A stretch of DNA of 64,000 bases from Bacillota bacterium (GCA_023390175.1 JAEWDK010000006.1:186001-250000), one strand, 5' to 3'. Shown: positions 33,081 to 41,607, counted from the first letter of the stretch. Program-made: numbers and translations. The notes: generated by a model not told the origin, from the letters alone.

Positions 33081-34187
33081 ATGAAAAAAGTGCTCAGGAA
33101 AATCCTGATTGAAGCCCTTTGCCTGATTGGCGTCATGGTTCTTGTTGTGGGCGGATATGTCGCCTACATGTCCGTTCAGTATTACCGCATTGCGGACAAT
33201 ACCCCGGTGGAAACAAAAAATGCGCAGGCAGGCACGCTGCAGCAGGGGAAAAGCTATTCCGTTTTAACCTATAACATCGGATTCGGCGCATACAACCACG
33301 ACTTTTCTTTCTTTATGGACGAAGGGGAAATGAAGGACGGCACAAAGGTGCAGGGCAAATTCGCAAGGGCGCAGAGCAAACAGATTGTGCTGACCAACAC
33401 ACAGGGCGCGGTGGCTGCCGCACAAAAGGCAGACGCGGATTTCAACTTTTTTCAGGAGGTTGACACGAATTCAACCCGCAGCTTTCATGTAAACCAATAT
33501 GACAGCATTTCCTCCGCTTTTCCCCCAAGCTCCGCTGCGCTTGCGGTGAATTTCCATTCCGCTTATTTGTTTTACCCGTTCAGCGAACCGCACGGTGCGG
33601 TCAATTCCGGAATTCTTACGCTGAGCAAATATAAAACAGATGAGAATGTTCGAAGAAGCTACCCGGTTGACAGCAGCTTTCCGACAAAATTCTTTGACCT
33701 TGACCGCTGCTTCCTTGTCACCCGCGTGCCCGTCAGCAACGGAAAACAGCTTGTGCTGATGAATTCGCACATGTCGGCGTACGACGCGGGCGGAACCATC
33801 CGCAAAAAGCAGCTGGCATTGCTGAACCAGGTGCTGAAAGCCGAGCGCGACAAGGGAAATTATGTGATTGCGGGCGGCGACATGAACCATGATATCGCCG
33901 GAACCATTCAGCATTTTCCAAGCGAACAAAAAGTACCGGGATGGGTATTTGAATTTTCGAACAAAGATTTAACAGATGGGTTCCGCATTGTGCGTGCATC
34001 GAACGCGAACATGGTCGCAACCTGCCGCAGCACCGACATGGCTTATACAAAGGGTGTGAATTACACTACCGTAATCGACGGCTTTCTTGTTTCGGACAAT
34101 ATCAAAGCCACCGCGGAAAATATTGATACGGACTTTACATACTCCGACCATAATCCGGTTAAACTCACGTTTCAGTTTGCACAGTAA
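33081..34187 (+). CDS. Membrane-anchored endonuclease/exonuclease/phosphatase-fold protein
   Basis: A 368-residue protein with an N-terminal TM helix (about 8-30), so the catalytic part probably faces outside. The EEP fold is marked by TYNIGFGAYN, QEVDTNSTRSFHVNQ (metal Glu), NSHMSAYD, AGGDMNHDIAG (Asp-His) and YSDHNPVKL (terminal Asp-His). The family ranges from sphingomyelinases and inositol phosphatases to nucleases. A secreted phosphodiesterase acting on lipids or extracellular DNA is possible, but the substrate cannot be named. It follows mscS by 26 bases. Confidence 0.88.
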   Translation: MKKVLRKILIEALCLIGVMVLVVGGYVAYMSVQYYRIADNTPVETKNAQAGTLQQGKSYSVLTYNIGFGAYNHDFSFFMDEGEMKDGTKVQGKFARAQSKQIVLTNTQGAVAAAQKADADFNFFQEVDTNSTRSFHVNQYDSISSAFPPSSAALAVNFHSAYLFYPFSEPHGAVNSGILTLSKYKTDENVRRSYPVDSSFPTKFFDLDRCFLVTRVPVSNGKQLVLMNSHMSAYDAGGTIRKKQLALLNQVLKAERDKGNYVIAGGDMNHDIAGTIQHFPSEQKVPGWVFEFSNKDLTDGFRIVRASNANMVATCRSTDMAYTKGVNYTTVIDGFLVSDNIKATAENIDTDFTYSDHNPVKLTFQFAQ

Positions 34188-34194
34188 TACAAGA

Positions 34195-34231
34195 ACACGG
34201 GGCTGCCTCAAAATGAGGCAGCCCCGTGTTT
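34195..34231. terminator. Bidirectional terminator between EEP protein and metY
   Basis: A perfect 16-bp stem (34195-34210 with 34214-34229) and an AAA loop. Confidence 0.9.
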
Positions 34232-34261
34232 GTAAATTAATAAGGAAAGAAACGGTGTGGC

Positions 34262-35542
34262 TTATTCCAATGCCTGCTCTAAATCGTAAATAATGTCGTC
34301 AATATGCTCTGTTCCGATGGAAAGGCGCACAGTGTTCGGCTTAATGCCGGATTCGAGCAGCTCTTTTTCGCTCATCTGGGAGTGGGTTGTGCTCGCCGGA
34401 TGAATAACCAGCGATTTTACATCCGCCACGTTTGCCAGTAGGGAGAAAATTTGCAGCCGGTCAATGAAATCCTGTGCTTCCTTCGCTCCGCCTTTAATTT
34501 CAAACGTAAAGATGGAACCCGCGCCATTCGGGAAATATTTTTTATAAATTTCGTTGTATTTGCTGTCCGGAAGCGAGGGATGGTTTACGCTTTCCACCTT
34601 GGGGTGATTCCGCAAAAACTCAACGACCTTCAGCGCATTCTCAACGTGGCGCTCTACCCGAAGAGAAAGTGTTTCAAGTCCCTGTAAAAGCAGGAAAGAG
34701 TTGAATGGGCTTATTGTTGCACCGGTGTCCCTCAGAAGGATTACGCGGATTCTGGTAACAAATGCCGCAGCACCGACATCCTTGGTAAAGCTGATGCCGT
34801 GGTAGCTCGGGTCCGGCTCGCTCAGCCACGGGAATTTGCCGGAACCGGCCCAGTCGAACTTGCCAGAATCAACAATTACGCCGCCGAGCGTGGTGCCGTG
34901 GCCGCCGATGAACTTGGTGGCGGAGTGAACCACAACGTCCGCGCCGTGTTCAATGGGGCGGAGCAGATACGGAGTTGCAAAGGTATTGTCAACAATAAGC
35001 GGAATGCCGTGCTTGTGCGCAATTGCGGCAACCGCGTCAATGTCAATAATGCTGGAATTCGGATTGCCAAGGGTTTCAATGAAAATTGCCTTGGTGTTGG
35101 GCTGAATCGCGGCTTCGAAGCTGCCTTCCACATCCGCGTCCACAAAGGTGGTGGTAATGCCGAAAGCGGCGAGGGTATGCTCCAGCAGGTTGTATGTGCC
35201 GCCGTAGATTGTGTTTGCGGATACGATATGATCACCCGCGTGCGCAACGTTCTGAATGGAATAAGTAATTGCCGCTGCGCCCGAAGCGGTAGCCAGCGCC
35301 GCAACGCCGCCCTCCAGTGCCGCAATGCGCTGCTCAAAAACATCTTCCGTCGGGTTCATCAGTCTGCCGTAAACATTTCCGCCCTCTGTCAAACCGAAGC
35401 GGGCAGCCGCCTGAGCGGAGTTCTTAAATACGTAGGAAGTAGTCTGATAAATCGGAACGGCTCTTGAATCCGTTACCGGATCCGGAGTTTCCTGCCCTGC
35501 ATGTAACTGTACCGTTTCAAACTTTAATTTTCTCTCACTCAT
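34262..35542 (-). CDS. metY: O-acetylhomoserine aminocarboxypropyltransferase (sulfhydrylase)
   Basis: A PLP enzyme that turns O-acetylhomoserine plus sulfide into homocysteine, feeding the MetH/MetF operon 7 kb away. The 426-residue protein has the PLP-binding Lys in VVHSATKFIGGHGTTLGG, the N-terminal FETVQLHAGQ and the MetY-type C-terminus LSIGTEHIDDIIYDLEQAL. It is longer than MetB/MetC (about 380), as MetY is. I start at the ATG at 35542, 9 bases after AAGGAG; in-frame ATGs a few codons upstream sit on the ribosome binding site. A 30-codon Cys-rich ORF lies 32 bases upstream on the same strand. Confidence 0.94.
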   Translation of the reverse strand: MSERKLKFETVQLHAGQETPDPVTDSRAVPIYQTTSYVFKNSAQAAARFGLTEGGNVYGRLMNPTEDVFEQRIAALEGGVAALATASGAAAITYSIQNVAHAGDHIVSANTIYGGTYNLLEHTLAAFGITTTFVDADVEGSFEAAIQPNTKAIFIETLGNPNSSIIDIDAVAAIAHKHGIPLIVDNTFATPYLLRPIEHGADVVVHSATKFIGGHGTTLGGVIVDSGKFDWAGSGKFPWLSEPDPSYHGISFTKDVGAAAFVTRIRVILLRDTGATISPFNSFLLLQGLETLSLRVERHVENALKVVEFLRNHPKVESVNHPSLPDSKYNEIYKKYFPNGAGSIFTFEIKGGAKEAQDFIDRLQIFSLLANVADVKSLVIHPASTTHSQMSEKELLESGIKPNTVRLSIGTEHIDDIIYDLEQALE

Positions 35543-35574
35543 GATCATTAACTCCTTCTGCATGTTAATTTATT

Positions 35575-35667
35575 TTATAAAGATAACGTAGGAACAGAGC
35601 CACACATTCGTTCATGCAGGGGACAGCGGCACAAAGCCGGCTTATTGTTCGGACTCTTTACGATCAT
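35575..35667 (-). CDS. Cys-rich 30-residue leader peptide upstream of metY
   Basis: A short ORF below usual gene-calling limits. ATG at 35667 follows a near-perfect ribosome binding site, AAGGAGGAG (35674-35682), at 7 bases, stronger than that of metY itself. The peptide starts MIVKSPNNKPALCRCPLHER and continues with a third Cys at position 22; Cys is at 13, 15 and 22 of 30. The stop lies 32 bases before the metY start. Translation through Cys codons ahead of a sulfur-assimilation gene suggests a cysteine-sensing uORF (inference). I do not recognise a family. Confidence 0.65.
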   Translation of the reverse strand: MIVKSPNNKPALCRCPLHERMCGSVPTLSL

Positions 35668-35784
35668 TGTGACTCCTCCTTAAATTAAATACTATAATAC
35701 ATATCGATTTAGTAATGATTAAGTTTTATTGTTGATATATTACCACGCTAAAGCAGGAATGTCAAGCGTTAATTTCAGAATATG

Positions 35785-35828
35785 AAAAGGCCTTCAGTGA
35801 AGCGGGAAAGCGCCCGTTTCACTGAAAG
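35785..35828 (-). terminator. Terminator of the hydroxyacid dehydrogenase-methyltransferase operon
   Basis: CTTTCAGTGAA and its partner TTCACTGAAG flank an inner GGGCG/CGCCC-like stem, and the minus strand continues into TTTTCAT. Confidence 0.75.
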
Positions 35829-35833
35829 CGATG

Positions 35834-37060
35834 TTAAACAATTTGAAAAATATAAAATTTAAGATAATTGGTTTCCGGTACATTCCATAAAATCGGATGG
35901 TCGGGCGCCTGCTGGCGCGCTTCAACCTGGCGCAGCATGACCTGTGCGTCAAACGCTGCGCTGCGGAGCATATTGCAGAACAATTCCTCCGTCATGAAAT
36001 GCGAGCAGGAGCAGGTCGCAAGGTATCCGCCCCGGGGCAGCAGCTTCATCGCCCTCAGATTGATTTCCTTATAGCCCCGCACGGCGCTTTCCACAGTGCT
36101 GCGGGACTTGGTGAAGGCGGGCGGGTCAAGCACGATCACATCGTACCCGTCTTTGCCGCTCTGCAAATTTGGGAGCAGGTCAAACACATTGGCCGCCTGA
36201 AACGACATCACATCTTCCAAACGGTTTCGCTTTGCGTTCGCCTCGGCCATTGCGACCGCTTCGGCGGAAATATCCACGGCGTGAACATGGGATGCGCCGC
36301 CTTTTGCGGCGTTCAGCGCAAACGAACCGGTGTGGGTAAAGCAGTCCAGCACCCGCTTGCCGCGGCAGATTTTTGCCACCGCCTGCCGGTTGTATTTTTG
36401 GTCTAAAAAGAATCCGGTTTTTTGTCCGTTTTCAAAATCAACGCCGTATTCAATTCCGTTTTCCACAATTGATGTTTGGGTTGACTGGGGCGTGTCCAGC
36501 CCTTCCACTGGGAAAAATCCCTTGTTTTGCATCATGCCCTCCAGCTCGCGGATTGCCACATCGTTGCGCTCATATACTCCGTCGATGGTTTGTCCGTCTT
36601 CCTTTAATATTTTACAAAGAAGGGGAAAAAGCATCGGCTTCAGCTTTTCCATGCCAAGGGAAAGGGTCTGCGTAACCAAAATATTGCTGAACCGGTCAAC
36701 CGTCAGGCCGGGGAAAAAGTCCGATTCGCCGAAAATAATGCGGCAGCATGAAATGTCATCCCCCATTACCGCCTTGCGGTAATCCCACGCGTGGCGCAGG
36801 CGGCGCTCGAAAAACGCTTCGTCAAACGCATCGTTCGCATTGCGTGAAATCATTCTTACCCTGATTTTGGAATGATCGTTGATAAAACCCGTGCCGAGGT
36901 ATTTTCCGCGCGGACTGAGCAGGTCCGCCAAATCACCGTTTTGGTATACGCCTTCCGTTTTTACGATTTCGGTGTTATACACCCACGGGTGACCCGTTTG
37001 AATGCTGTTTTCCGCTTTGCGGGTTACGCTGACAATGGGGTATCCTCTGTTTTGTTTCAT
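35834..37060 (-). CDS. Class I SAM-dependent rRNA methyltransferase (RlmI-like)
   Basis: A 408-residue protein that methylates a cytosine of rRNA in the family (m5C1962 for E. coli RlmI). It has an N-terminal PUA domain (PWVYNTEI with SPRGKYLGTGFIN), a central EEHB-like segment, and a Rossmann methyltransferase domain. That domain has VLDCFTHTGSFALNAAKGGA (SAM loop) and VIVLDPPAFTKSRS (catalytic DPP motif). The C-terminus has GGYLATCSCSHFM. The start follows GAGGAAATTGA. It lies 24 bases after the hydroxyacid dehydrogenase gene and is probably in its operon. Confidence 0.9.
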   Translation of the reverse strand: MKQNRGYPIVSVTRKAENSIQTGHPWVYNTEIVKTEGVYQNGDLADLLSPRGKYLGTGFINDHSKIRVRMISRNANDAFDEAFFERRLRHAWDYRKAVMGDDISCCRIIFGESDFFPGLTVDRFSNILVTQTLSLGMEKLKPMLFPLLCKILKEDGQTIDGVYERNDVAIRELEGMMQNKGFFPVEGLDTPQSTQTSIVENGIEYGVDFENGQKTGFFLDQKYNRQAVAKICRGKRVLDCFTHTGSFALNAAKGGASHVHAVDISAEAVAMAEANAKRNRLEDVMSFQAANVFDLLPNLQSGKDGYDVIVLDPPAFTKSRSTVESAVRGYKEINLRAMKLLPRGGYLATCSCSHFMTEELFCNMLRSAAFDAQVMLRQVEARQQAPDHPILWNVPETNYLKFYIFQIV

Positions 37061-37084
37061 TCAATTTCCTCACATACGATTGAT

Positions 37085-38029
37085 TTATAGCTTTTCGGTA
37101 AATTCGCGGATTACCGCGACGGATTTTTTAAATTGTTCCAATTCTTCTGCGGTCATGCGGACTTCAACCACTTCTTTTACGCCGCTTCGGTTCAGCACAG
37201 CGGGTACGCCCGCGAAAACATCGCTTTCGCCGTATTCGCCGCACAGCAGGGTGGAAACGGGAATGATTTTATTTTCATCATACAAAATGGCTTTAATAAT
37301 CCCTACCGCCGTTGTTGCAATCCCGTAATTTGTGTTGCCCTTCCGGTGCAGAATTTCCCACCCCGCTTTGGCGGTTTCATGCACCATATCGTCCAGGTTT
37401 GCGTTTTCAAGGCGCTCTTTATTATCGGCTATAATATTGAAAAAGTCCTTGCCGCCCACGGTGACGCGGCTCCACGGCACCATTTGGGAATCCCCGTGCT
37501 CGCCCATTACCGTGCAGTGCACGCTCCTGGGGTCAACATCAATCTTTTTCGCGATCAGGCATTTCAGCCGCGCGGTGTCAAGCGCCGTGCCCGTTCCGAT
37601 AATCTGGCTCTTCGGCAGGCCGGAAAGCTTGTAAATATAATACGAGATCACGTCCACCGGGTTGGAAATAACGACAAAGTGGCCGTTGAATCCGCTTTTC
37701 ATAATCGGGTCAACAATGCTTTTTACAATTTTTTCGCTCGCGCCGAGCATGTCGAGCCGGTTCTGCCCCTGAATATAGGGAGCGGACGCGGTAATGACGA
37801 TTACGTCGGCGTTGCCGCAGTCTTCATAGGTTCCTGCGCTGACCTTGACATTGCGGTTTAAATATTCAATGCAGTGCTGTAAATCCATTGCTTCGCCAAT
37901 GGCTTTTTCCTGGTTCAGGTCAGTCAGAACAACTTCATCGCAGACCCCCTGTGTAACCAAACTGAACGCGGTTGCCGAACCGACAGCGCCCGCACCGATA
38001 ATAACGACTTTGCTTTTATTCACAAACAT
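37085..38029 (-). CDS. L-lactate/L-2-hydroxyacid dehydrogenase family protein with altered substrate residue
   Basis: An NAD-dependent 2-hydroxyacid dehydrogenase of 314 residues in the LDH/MDH fold. The dinucleotide loop is GAGAVGSATAF (12-22), Asp37 in LTDLN favours NAD, catalytic Arg is R91, Asp is in TALDTARL and His is in GEHGDS. Aligned without gaps to the LDH loop NQKPGETR, this protein reads PYIQGQNR. The Gln that selects lactate (position 102 in LDH numbering) is therefore Tyr85. Lactate as substrate is uncertain; a larger 2-hydroxy acid is plausible. The ATG at 38029 follows GAGAGG; longer upstream frames lack a start signal. Confidence 0.87.
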   Translation of the reverse strand: MFVNKSKVVIIGAGAVGSATAFSLVTQGVCDEVVLTDLNQEKAIGEAMDLQHCIEYLNRNVKVSAGTYEDCGNADVIVITASAPYIQGQNRLDMLGASEKIVKSIVDPIMKSGFNGHFVVISNPVDVISYYIYKLSGLPKSQIIGTGTALDTARLKCLIAKKIDVDPRSVHCTVMGEHGDSQMVPWSRVTVGGKDFFNIIADNKERLENANLDDMVHETAKAGWEILHRKGNTNYGIATTAVGIIKAILYDENKIIPVSTLLCGEYGESDVFAGVPAVLNRSGVKEVVEVRMTAEELEQFKKSVAVIREFTEKL

Positions 38030-38069
38030 ATTGTTTTTCCTCTCTTTGAACAGATTATGATTCATCTTA

Positions 38070-38097
38070 ATTATATCACGAATTTTCAGCCTTTCAA
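38070..38097 (-). promoter_or_regulatory. Promoter of the hydroxyacid dehydrogenase operon
   Basis: On the minus strand TTGAAA and TATAAT are separated by 16 bases, about 40 bases before the start. Confidence 0.65.
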
Positions 38098-38223
38098 GAT
38101 GGGCGGGCGCGCTGTGCGAAGGTTTACAGTTTTGTAGCAATCCCTTACAGTTCTGTTGCTTTTATTGCTTTTTGACAGGCGGAAGAATATCATGAAATCA
38201 GATTAAATATAGGGGGCTTTGAG

Positions 38224-38622
38224 ATGAAAAAAAGAGTGATTGCGGCGGTCATGGCACTGGCGGTTTTGTCCGTGCTGCTAATCGGGTGCCAAAAAACCGG
38301 AACGGTGCAAAACACAGCTGCTCCCGCAAGCTCACAGCCCGCGCAGTCTTCGCAGCTGGCGGAGAACATCGACCGGGCCGAGGCAACGAACGTGATTAAA
38401 AATATGATTAATCTGGATCACGGCAAATATAAGATCGATTTGATAAACGATGATCTGAACTATAAAGGGCAGGAATATTTTCAGTTCCTGCTGTCCGACA
38501 GCAACGCCGCAGTTGAGCCTTCCATTATTGTCAGCAAGAACAACGGCGCGATTTACTGCTATTATCCCGACCGGACTGTGACGGAGGTCGATCAGGCCGG
38601 CGTGTTCAAATTAAAATGCTGA
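38224..38622 (+). CDS. Small lipoprotein of unknown function
   Basis: A 132-residue precursor with a lipoprotein signal (lipobox LIGC, Cys about 22), a Thr/Ser/Ala/Gln linker and a folded domain of about 85 residues. The domain has alternating strands: YKIDLINDDLNYKGQEYFQF, EPSIIVSKNNGAIYCYYPD and a closing Cys at the very C-terminus. The strand pattern recalls PepSY-like or DUF-type small secreted domains, but I cannot assign a family. ATG follows AGGGGGCTTTGAG. Single gene with a strong terminator after it. Confidence 0.75.
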   Translation: MKKRVIAAVMALAVLSVLLIGCQKTGTVQNTAAPASSQPAQSSQLAENIDRAEATNVIKNMINLDHGKYKIDLINDDLNYKGQEYFQFLLSDSNAAVEPSIIVSKNNGAIYCYYPDRTVTEVDQAGVFKLKC

Positions 38623-38658
38623 TACCGGGCGGCGGATTCCCCGAGCAGCATCATTTAT

Positions 38659-38700
38659 AAAAGGAAGCGGCGGCTGCAAAACCGCTGCTTCCTTTTATTT
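38659..38700 (+). terminator. Terminator of the small lipoprotein gene
   Basis: A 15-bp stem with one G-T pair (38659-38673 with 38682-38696), ending in TTTTATTTT. Confidence 0.88.
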
Positions 38701-38733
38701 TACGCAGATTAGAATAAAACATCGAGTTAGGGG

Positions 38734-38762
38734 TTGCAAAATTAAATAGAATACGATATAAT
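38734..38762 (+). promoter_or_regulatory. Promoter of thioredoxin
   Basis: TTGCAA (38734-38739), 17 bases, TATAAT (38757-38762). A second TATAAT at 38828-38833 may mark a proximal promoter. Confidence 0.6.
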
Positions 38763-38808
38763 AGTATCAAATCAAAAACAAATCATTCTGTTCGTGATTT
38801 TGTCACAT

Positions 38809-38825
38809 ACAAATACGATATTTGT
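38809..38825. promoter_or_regulatory. 17-bp palindrome ACAAATA-CGA-TATTTGT before thioredoxin
   Basis: A perfect 7-3-7 inverted repeat directly upstream of a TATAAT (38828-38833), overlapping the expected spacer of that promoter. A repressor bound here would block it. The regulator is unknown. Confidence 0.5.
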
Positions 38826-38880
38826 GTTATAATAAAAATATAAAATCACTAAACATCAAATGATAAAAAGGGGAATGGAT

Positions 38881-39192
38881 ATGTCCGTATTAACATTAAC
38901 GAACGATAACTTCAAACAAGAGGTTTTAAACTCCGCTCAGCCGGTTTTGGTTGACTTTTGGGCGTCATGGTGCGGCCCGTGCCGTATGGTTTCGCCGATT
39001 GTGGATGAGATTTCCGAAGAATCAAAAGGCAATTTTAAAGTGGGAAAAATCAATGTGGACGAGCAGCCGGATTTAGCGGCACAGTTTAATGTAATGAGCA
39101 TTCCGACTCTTATCGTTTTCAAAAACGGAGCGGCCGCGCAGACCAGTGTCGGCGTTCGCAGCAAGCAGGATATTCTCGCCATGCTCGGATGA
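38881..39192 (+). CDS. trxA: Thioredoxin
   Basis: A 103-residue disulfide oxidoreductase with active site WASWCGPCRM, the following PIVDEISEE helix, NVDEQPDLAAQFNVMSIPTL (cis-Pro loop) and a C-terminal helix. It supplies electrons to ribonucleotide reductase, peroxiredoxins and similar targets. The ATG at 38881 follows AAAGGGGA; an earlier frame to 38860 has no better signal. No thioredoxin reductase is nearby. A 17-bp palindrome in the promoter region suggests specific control. Confidence 0.95.
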   Translation: MSVLTLTNDNFKQEVLNSAQPVLVDFWASWCGPCRMVSPIVDEISEESKGNFKVGKINVDEQPDLAAQFNVMSIPTLIVFKNGAAAQTSVGVRSKQDILAMLG

Positions 39193-39273
39193 GTTCTGTT
39201 CAAACAGCTGAATTTGCGATGGAACAGCCTGATTTGAAATCTTTATCCCAATGAATCACATATTTTCGCGCAG

Positions 39274-39306
39274 CAAGCCATCGGCAGCCGGCCGGTGGCT
39301 TTTTTG
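39274..39306 (+). terminator. Terminator of thioredoxin
   Basis: AAGCCATCGGC (39274-39284) pairs with GCCGGTGGCTT (39291-39301) with one G-T pair, then TTTTT. Confidence 0.88.
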
Positions 39307-39440
39307 TGCAGAAAATTGATTTGTTAAAAAGAAATTAAAATCAAATTATTTCTATGTTTATTCTTGTAGATGTTTCCATCATATGGTAGGATAGAATTAT
39401 AAAATTCAAGCTGTACCGCTTGGGAAAATGGTGATGGAAA

Positions 39441-40724
39441 ATGAAGCTGAACACAAAGCGAACCATCCTTGTCGGCCTTGCATTCATGTCTATCTGTGCG
39501 TTCTGGCAGCTTTACGACGGCATTATCCCTTTGATTTTGAAAAACAGTTTTCATATCGGTGATACGGTGTCCGGCGGGATTATGGCGCTTGACAATGTTC
39601 TGGCACTGTTCTTGCTGCCGCTGTTCGGCGGAATTTCGGACCGGGTCGATTCGAAATTCGGCCGCCGCATTCCTTTCATTGTGGGCGGCACCGCGGTCGC
39701 GGTCGTTTCCATGCTCTTGATTCCAATTGCGGACGACATCCGTTCGCTGGCGCTGTTTATTGTCGGGCTGCTGCTTGTGCTGCTTGCCATGAGCACCTAC
39801 CGTTCGCCCGCTGTCGCGCTGATGCCGGATGTAACGCCGAAGCCTTTGCGTTCCAAGGGCAACGCCATTATCAACTTGATGGGTGCGGTCGGCGGAATGA
39901 TAACGCTTCTTTTAATTTCCAAGCTTGTACCGAAGGTGAAAACGGGCAACCCGGATTATTTTCCGCTTTTTGCGGCGGTAGCGGCAATCATGGTAGTTTC
40001 CGTTGCGGTACTTGTTTTAACCGTGAAGGAACGCACGGCAGCCGCGGAAGCTGCGGCGCAAAACCCGGAAGAAGAGCCGGAGACGGACGATAACGGGCAG
40101 CCCGCGCCAATGGAAAAAGCGGTAAAAAGAAGCCTGATTTTCATTTTAATTTCCGTCGCGCTGTGGTTCATGGGCTACAACGCGGTTACGACTGCCTTTT
40201 CAAAATATGCGCAGGTGTATTGGGGGTTAGAAGGCGGCGGGTTCGCCAACTGCCTGCTGATTGCCACGGCGGCGGCCATTGTTTCGTACATACCGGTGGG
40301 AATTGTCGCCACCAAAATCGGCAGGAAAAAGACGATTCTGTTTGGCGCCGCGCTTTTGGCGCTCGCGTTTGCATCGGGAGCGTTTTTCCGCACTTACTCC
40401 CCTGTAATTAACGGACTTTTTGTGGTGGTCGGCATCGCATGGGCTTCCATCAACGTAAATTCCTACCCGATGGTTGTGGAAATGAGCCGTGGTTCCGACG
40501 TTGGCAAATTTACCGGGTTTTATTACAGCTTTTCCATGGCGGCACAGATTATTACCCCGATTTTATCGGGCGCTTTGCTCGAGCATGTTGGCTACTATAC
40601 GCTGTTCCCGTACGCGGCGGTTTTTGTGGCGCTTTCATTTATCACCATGCTGTTCGTCAAACACGGCGACAGCAAACCGATTCCGCCGGCAACCAAGCTC
40701 GAAGCTTTTAATGTTGAGGACTGA
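39441..40724 (+). CDS. Major facilitator superfamily transporter (SLC45/GPH-like)
   Basis: A 427-residue carrier with 12 predicted membrane helices in two halves joined by a Glu/Pro-rich cytoplasmic loop (about 195-225). The loop-2 motif GGISDRVDSKFGRRIPFI matches the SLC45/GPH-type sugar carriers, and the second-half equivalent is GIVATKIGRKKTILFGA. The substrate is likely a sugar or glycoside but is not decided by sequence. The phosphodiesterase gene begins 6 bases after its stop, so the two form an operon. Confidence 0.87.
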   Translation: MKLNTKRTILVGLAFMSICAFWQLYDGIIPLILKNSFHIGDTVSGGIMALDNVLALFLLPLFGGISDRVDSKFGRRIPFIVGGTAVAVVSMLLIPIADDIRSLALFIVGLLLVLLAMSTYRSPAVALMPDVTPKPLRSKGNAIINLMGAVGGMITLLLISKLVPKVKTGNPDYFPLFAAVAAIMVVSVAVLVLTVKERTAAAEAAAQNPEEEPETDDNGQPAPMEKAVKRSLIFILISVALWFMGYNAVTTAFSKYAQVYWGLEGGGFANCLLIATAAAIVSYIPVGIVATKIGRKKTILFGAALLALAFASGAFFRTYSPVINGLFVVVGIAWASINVNSYPMVVEMSRGSDVGKFTGFYYSFSMAAQIITPILSGALLEHVGYYTLFPYAAVFVALSFITMLFVKHGDSKPIPPATKLEAFNVED

Positions 40725-40730
40725 TGATTC

Positions 40731-41549
40731 ATGTGGGTTGCTTTACTGATTTTAATTCTGCTGTTTCTGCTGTGGGCTTTGGCGCTGATGCCGCGTGTTC
40801 ACAGCAAGCCGGATTTTTCTCCGCTGAAAAACCAATTTTATGCACACAGGGGCTATTATTTAAAAGACCAGTCCATTCCCGAAAATTCCCTTCCCGCATT
40901 TGCCCGCGCTGTGGAAAATAAATTCGGTGTGGAACTGGATGTGCACCTGACGAAGGACGGCAAGCTGGCCGTCCTTCATGATGAAAACTTAAAGCGTATG
41001 TGCGGGGTAGATTTAAATTTGTCGGATTTAACAAGCAGTGAGATGAAAGACCGCAAGCTGGCGGGTACACAGAATTCGATTCCGCTTTTTTCGGAAGTGC
41101 TTCAAATAATCGACGGGAAAATTCCGATGATAATTGAAGTAAAGCCCTACGGCGGCAACATCAGCACGCTGTGCGAACGCCTTTGCACGGAACTGGAGGG
41201 GTACAGCGGGGTTTACTGCGTGGAGTCCTTTGACCCGCGCGCGGTGGCCTGGTTTAAAAAACACAGGCCTAGTGTTGTACGTGGCCAGCTTTCCATGCGG
41301 CCGGGCAGGTACGAAGGCGTGAATCCGCTGGCGGCCTTTGCTGCAAGCAACCTCTTGGCAAACTTCCTCACCAGACCGGACTTTATCGCTTACTGCGTGG
41401 AAGACAGGCGGAATATCAGCTTCCGGCTCTGCAAACGGCTGTACGGCGTGCAGGAGTTTTCGTGGACGATACATACGCAGAAGGATGCTGCCGAGGTACA
41501 AAAGACCGGCGGGCTGCTTATTTTTGAACATTTTGACCCAAGAAAATAA
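40731..41549 (+). CDS. Glycerophosphodiester phosphodiesterase with N-terminal membrane anchor
   Basis: Hydrolyses glycerophosphodiesters to glycerol 3-phosphate and an alcohol. The 272-residue protein has a TM helix at 2-20 and a TIM-barrel GDPD domain: AHRGYYLKDQSIPENSL (catalytic His-Arg and Glu-Asn), ELDVHLTKDGKLAVLHDENLKR (Glu-Asp and His), and MIIEVKPYGG. It follows the MFS gene by 6 bases, so the carrier and the enzyme may process the same or related compounds. Confidence 0.92.
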   Translation: MWVALLILILLFLLWALALMPRVHSKPDFSPLKNQFYAHRGYYLKDQSIPENSLPAFARAVENKFGVELDVHLTKDGKLAVLHDENLKRMCGVDLNLSDLTSSEMKDRKLAGTQNSIPLFSEVLQIIDGKIPMIIEVKPYGGNISTLCERLCTELEGYSGVYCVESFDPRAVAWFKKHRPSVVRGQLSMRPGRYEGVNPLAAFAASNLLANFLTRPDFIAYCVEDRRNISFRLCKRLYGVQEFSWTIHTQKDAAEVQKTGGLLIFEHFDPRK

Positions 41550-41561
41550 AAAAATTATATT

Positions 41562-41607
41562 ATATGAGAAAAGAACCATAGCCTTAGCTATGGTTCTTTT
41601 CTCATAT
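41562..41607. terminator. Bidirectional terminator between GDPD and hydroxyacid oxidase
   Basis: A perfect 21-bp stem (41562-41582 with 41587-41607), CTTA loop, A- and T-rich flanks. Confidence 0.92.

Noticed and set aside
35543..35833. S-box or T-box riboswitch before metY
   Set aside because: Neither the S-box core nor the T-box GGTGGNACC motif is found on the minus strand; the region is occupied by the small Cys-rich ORF.
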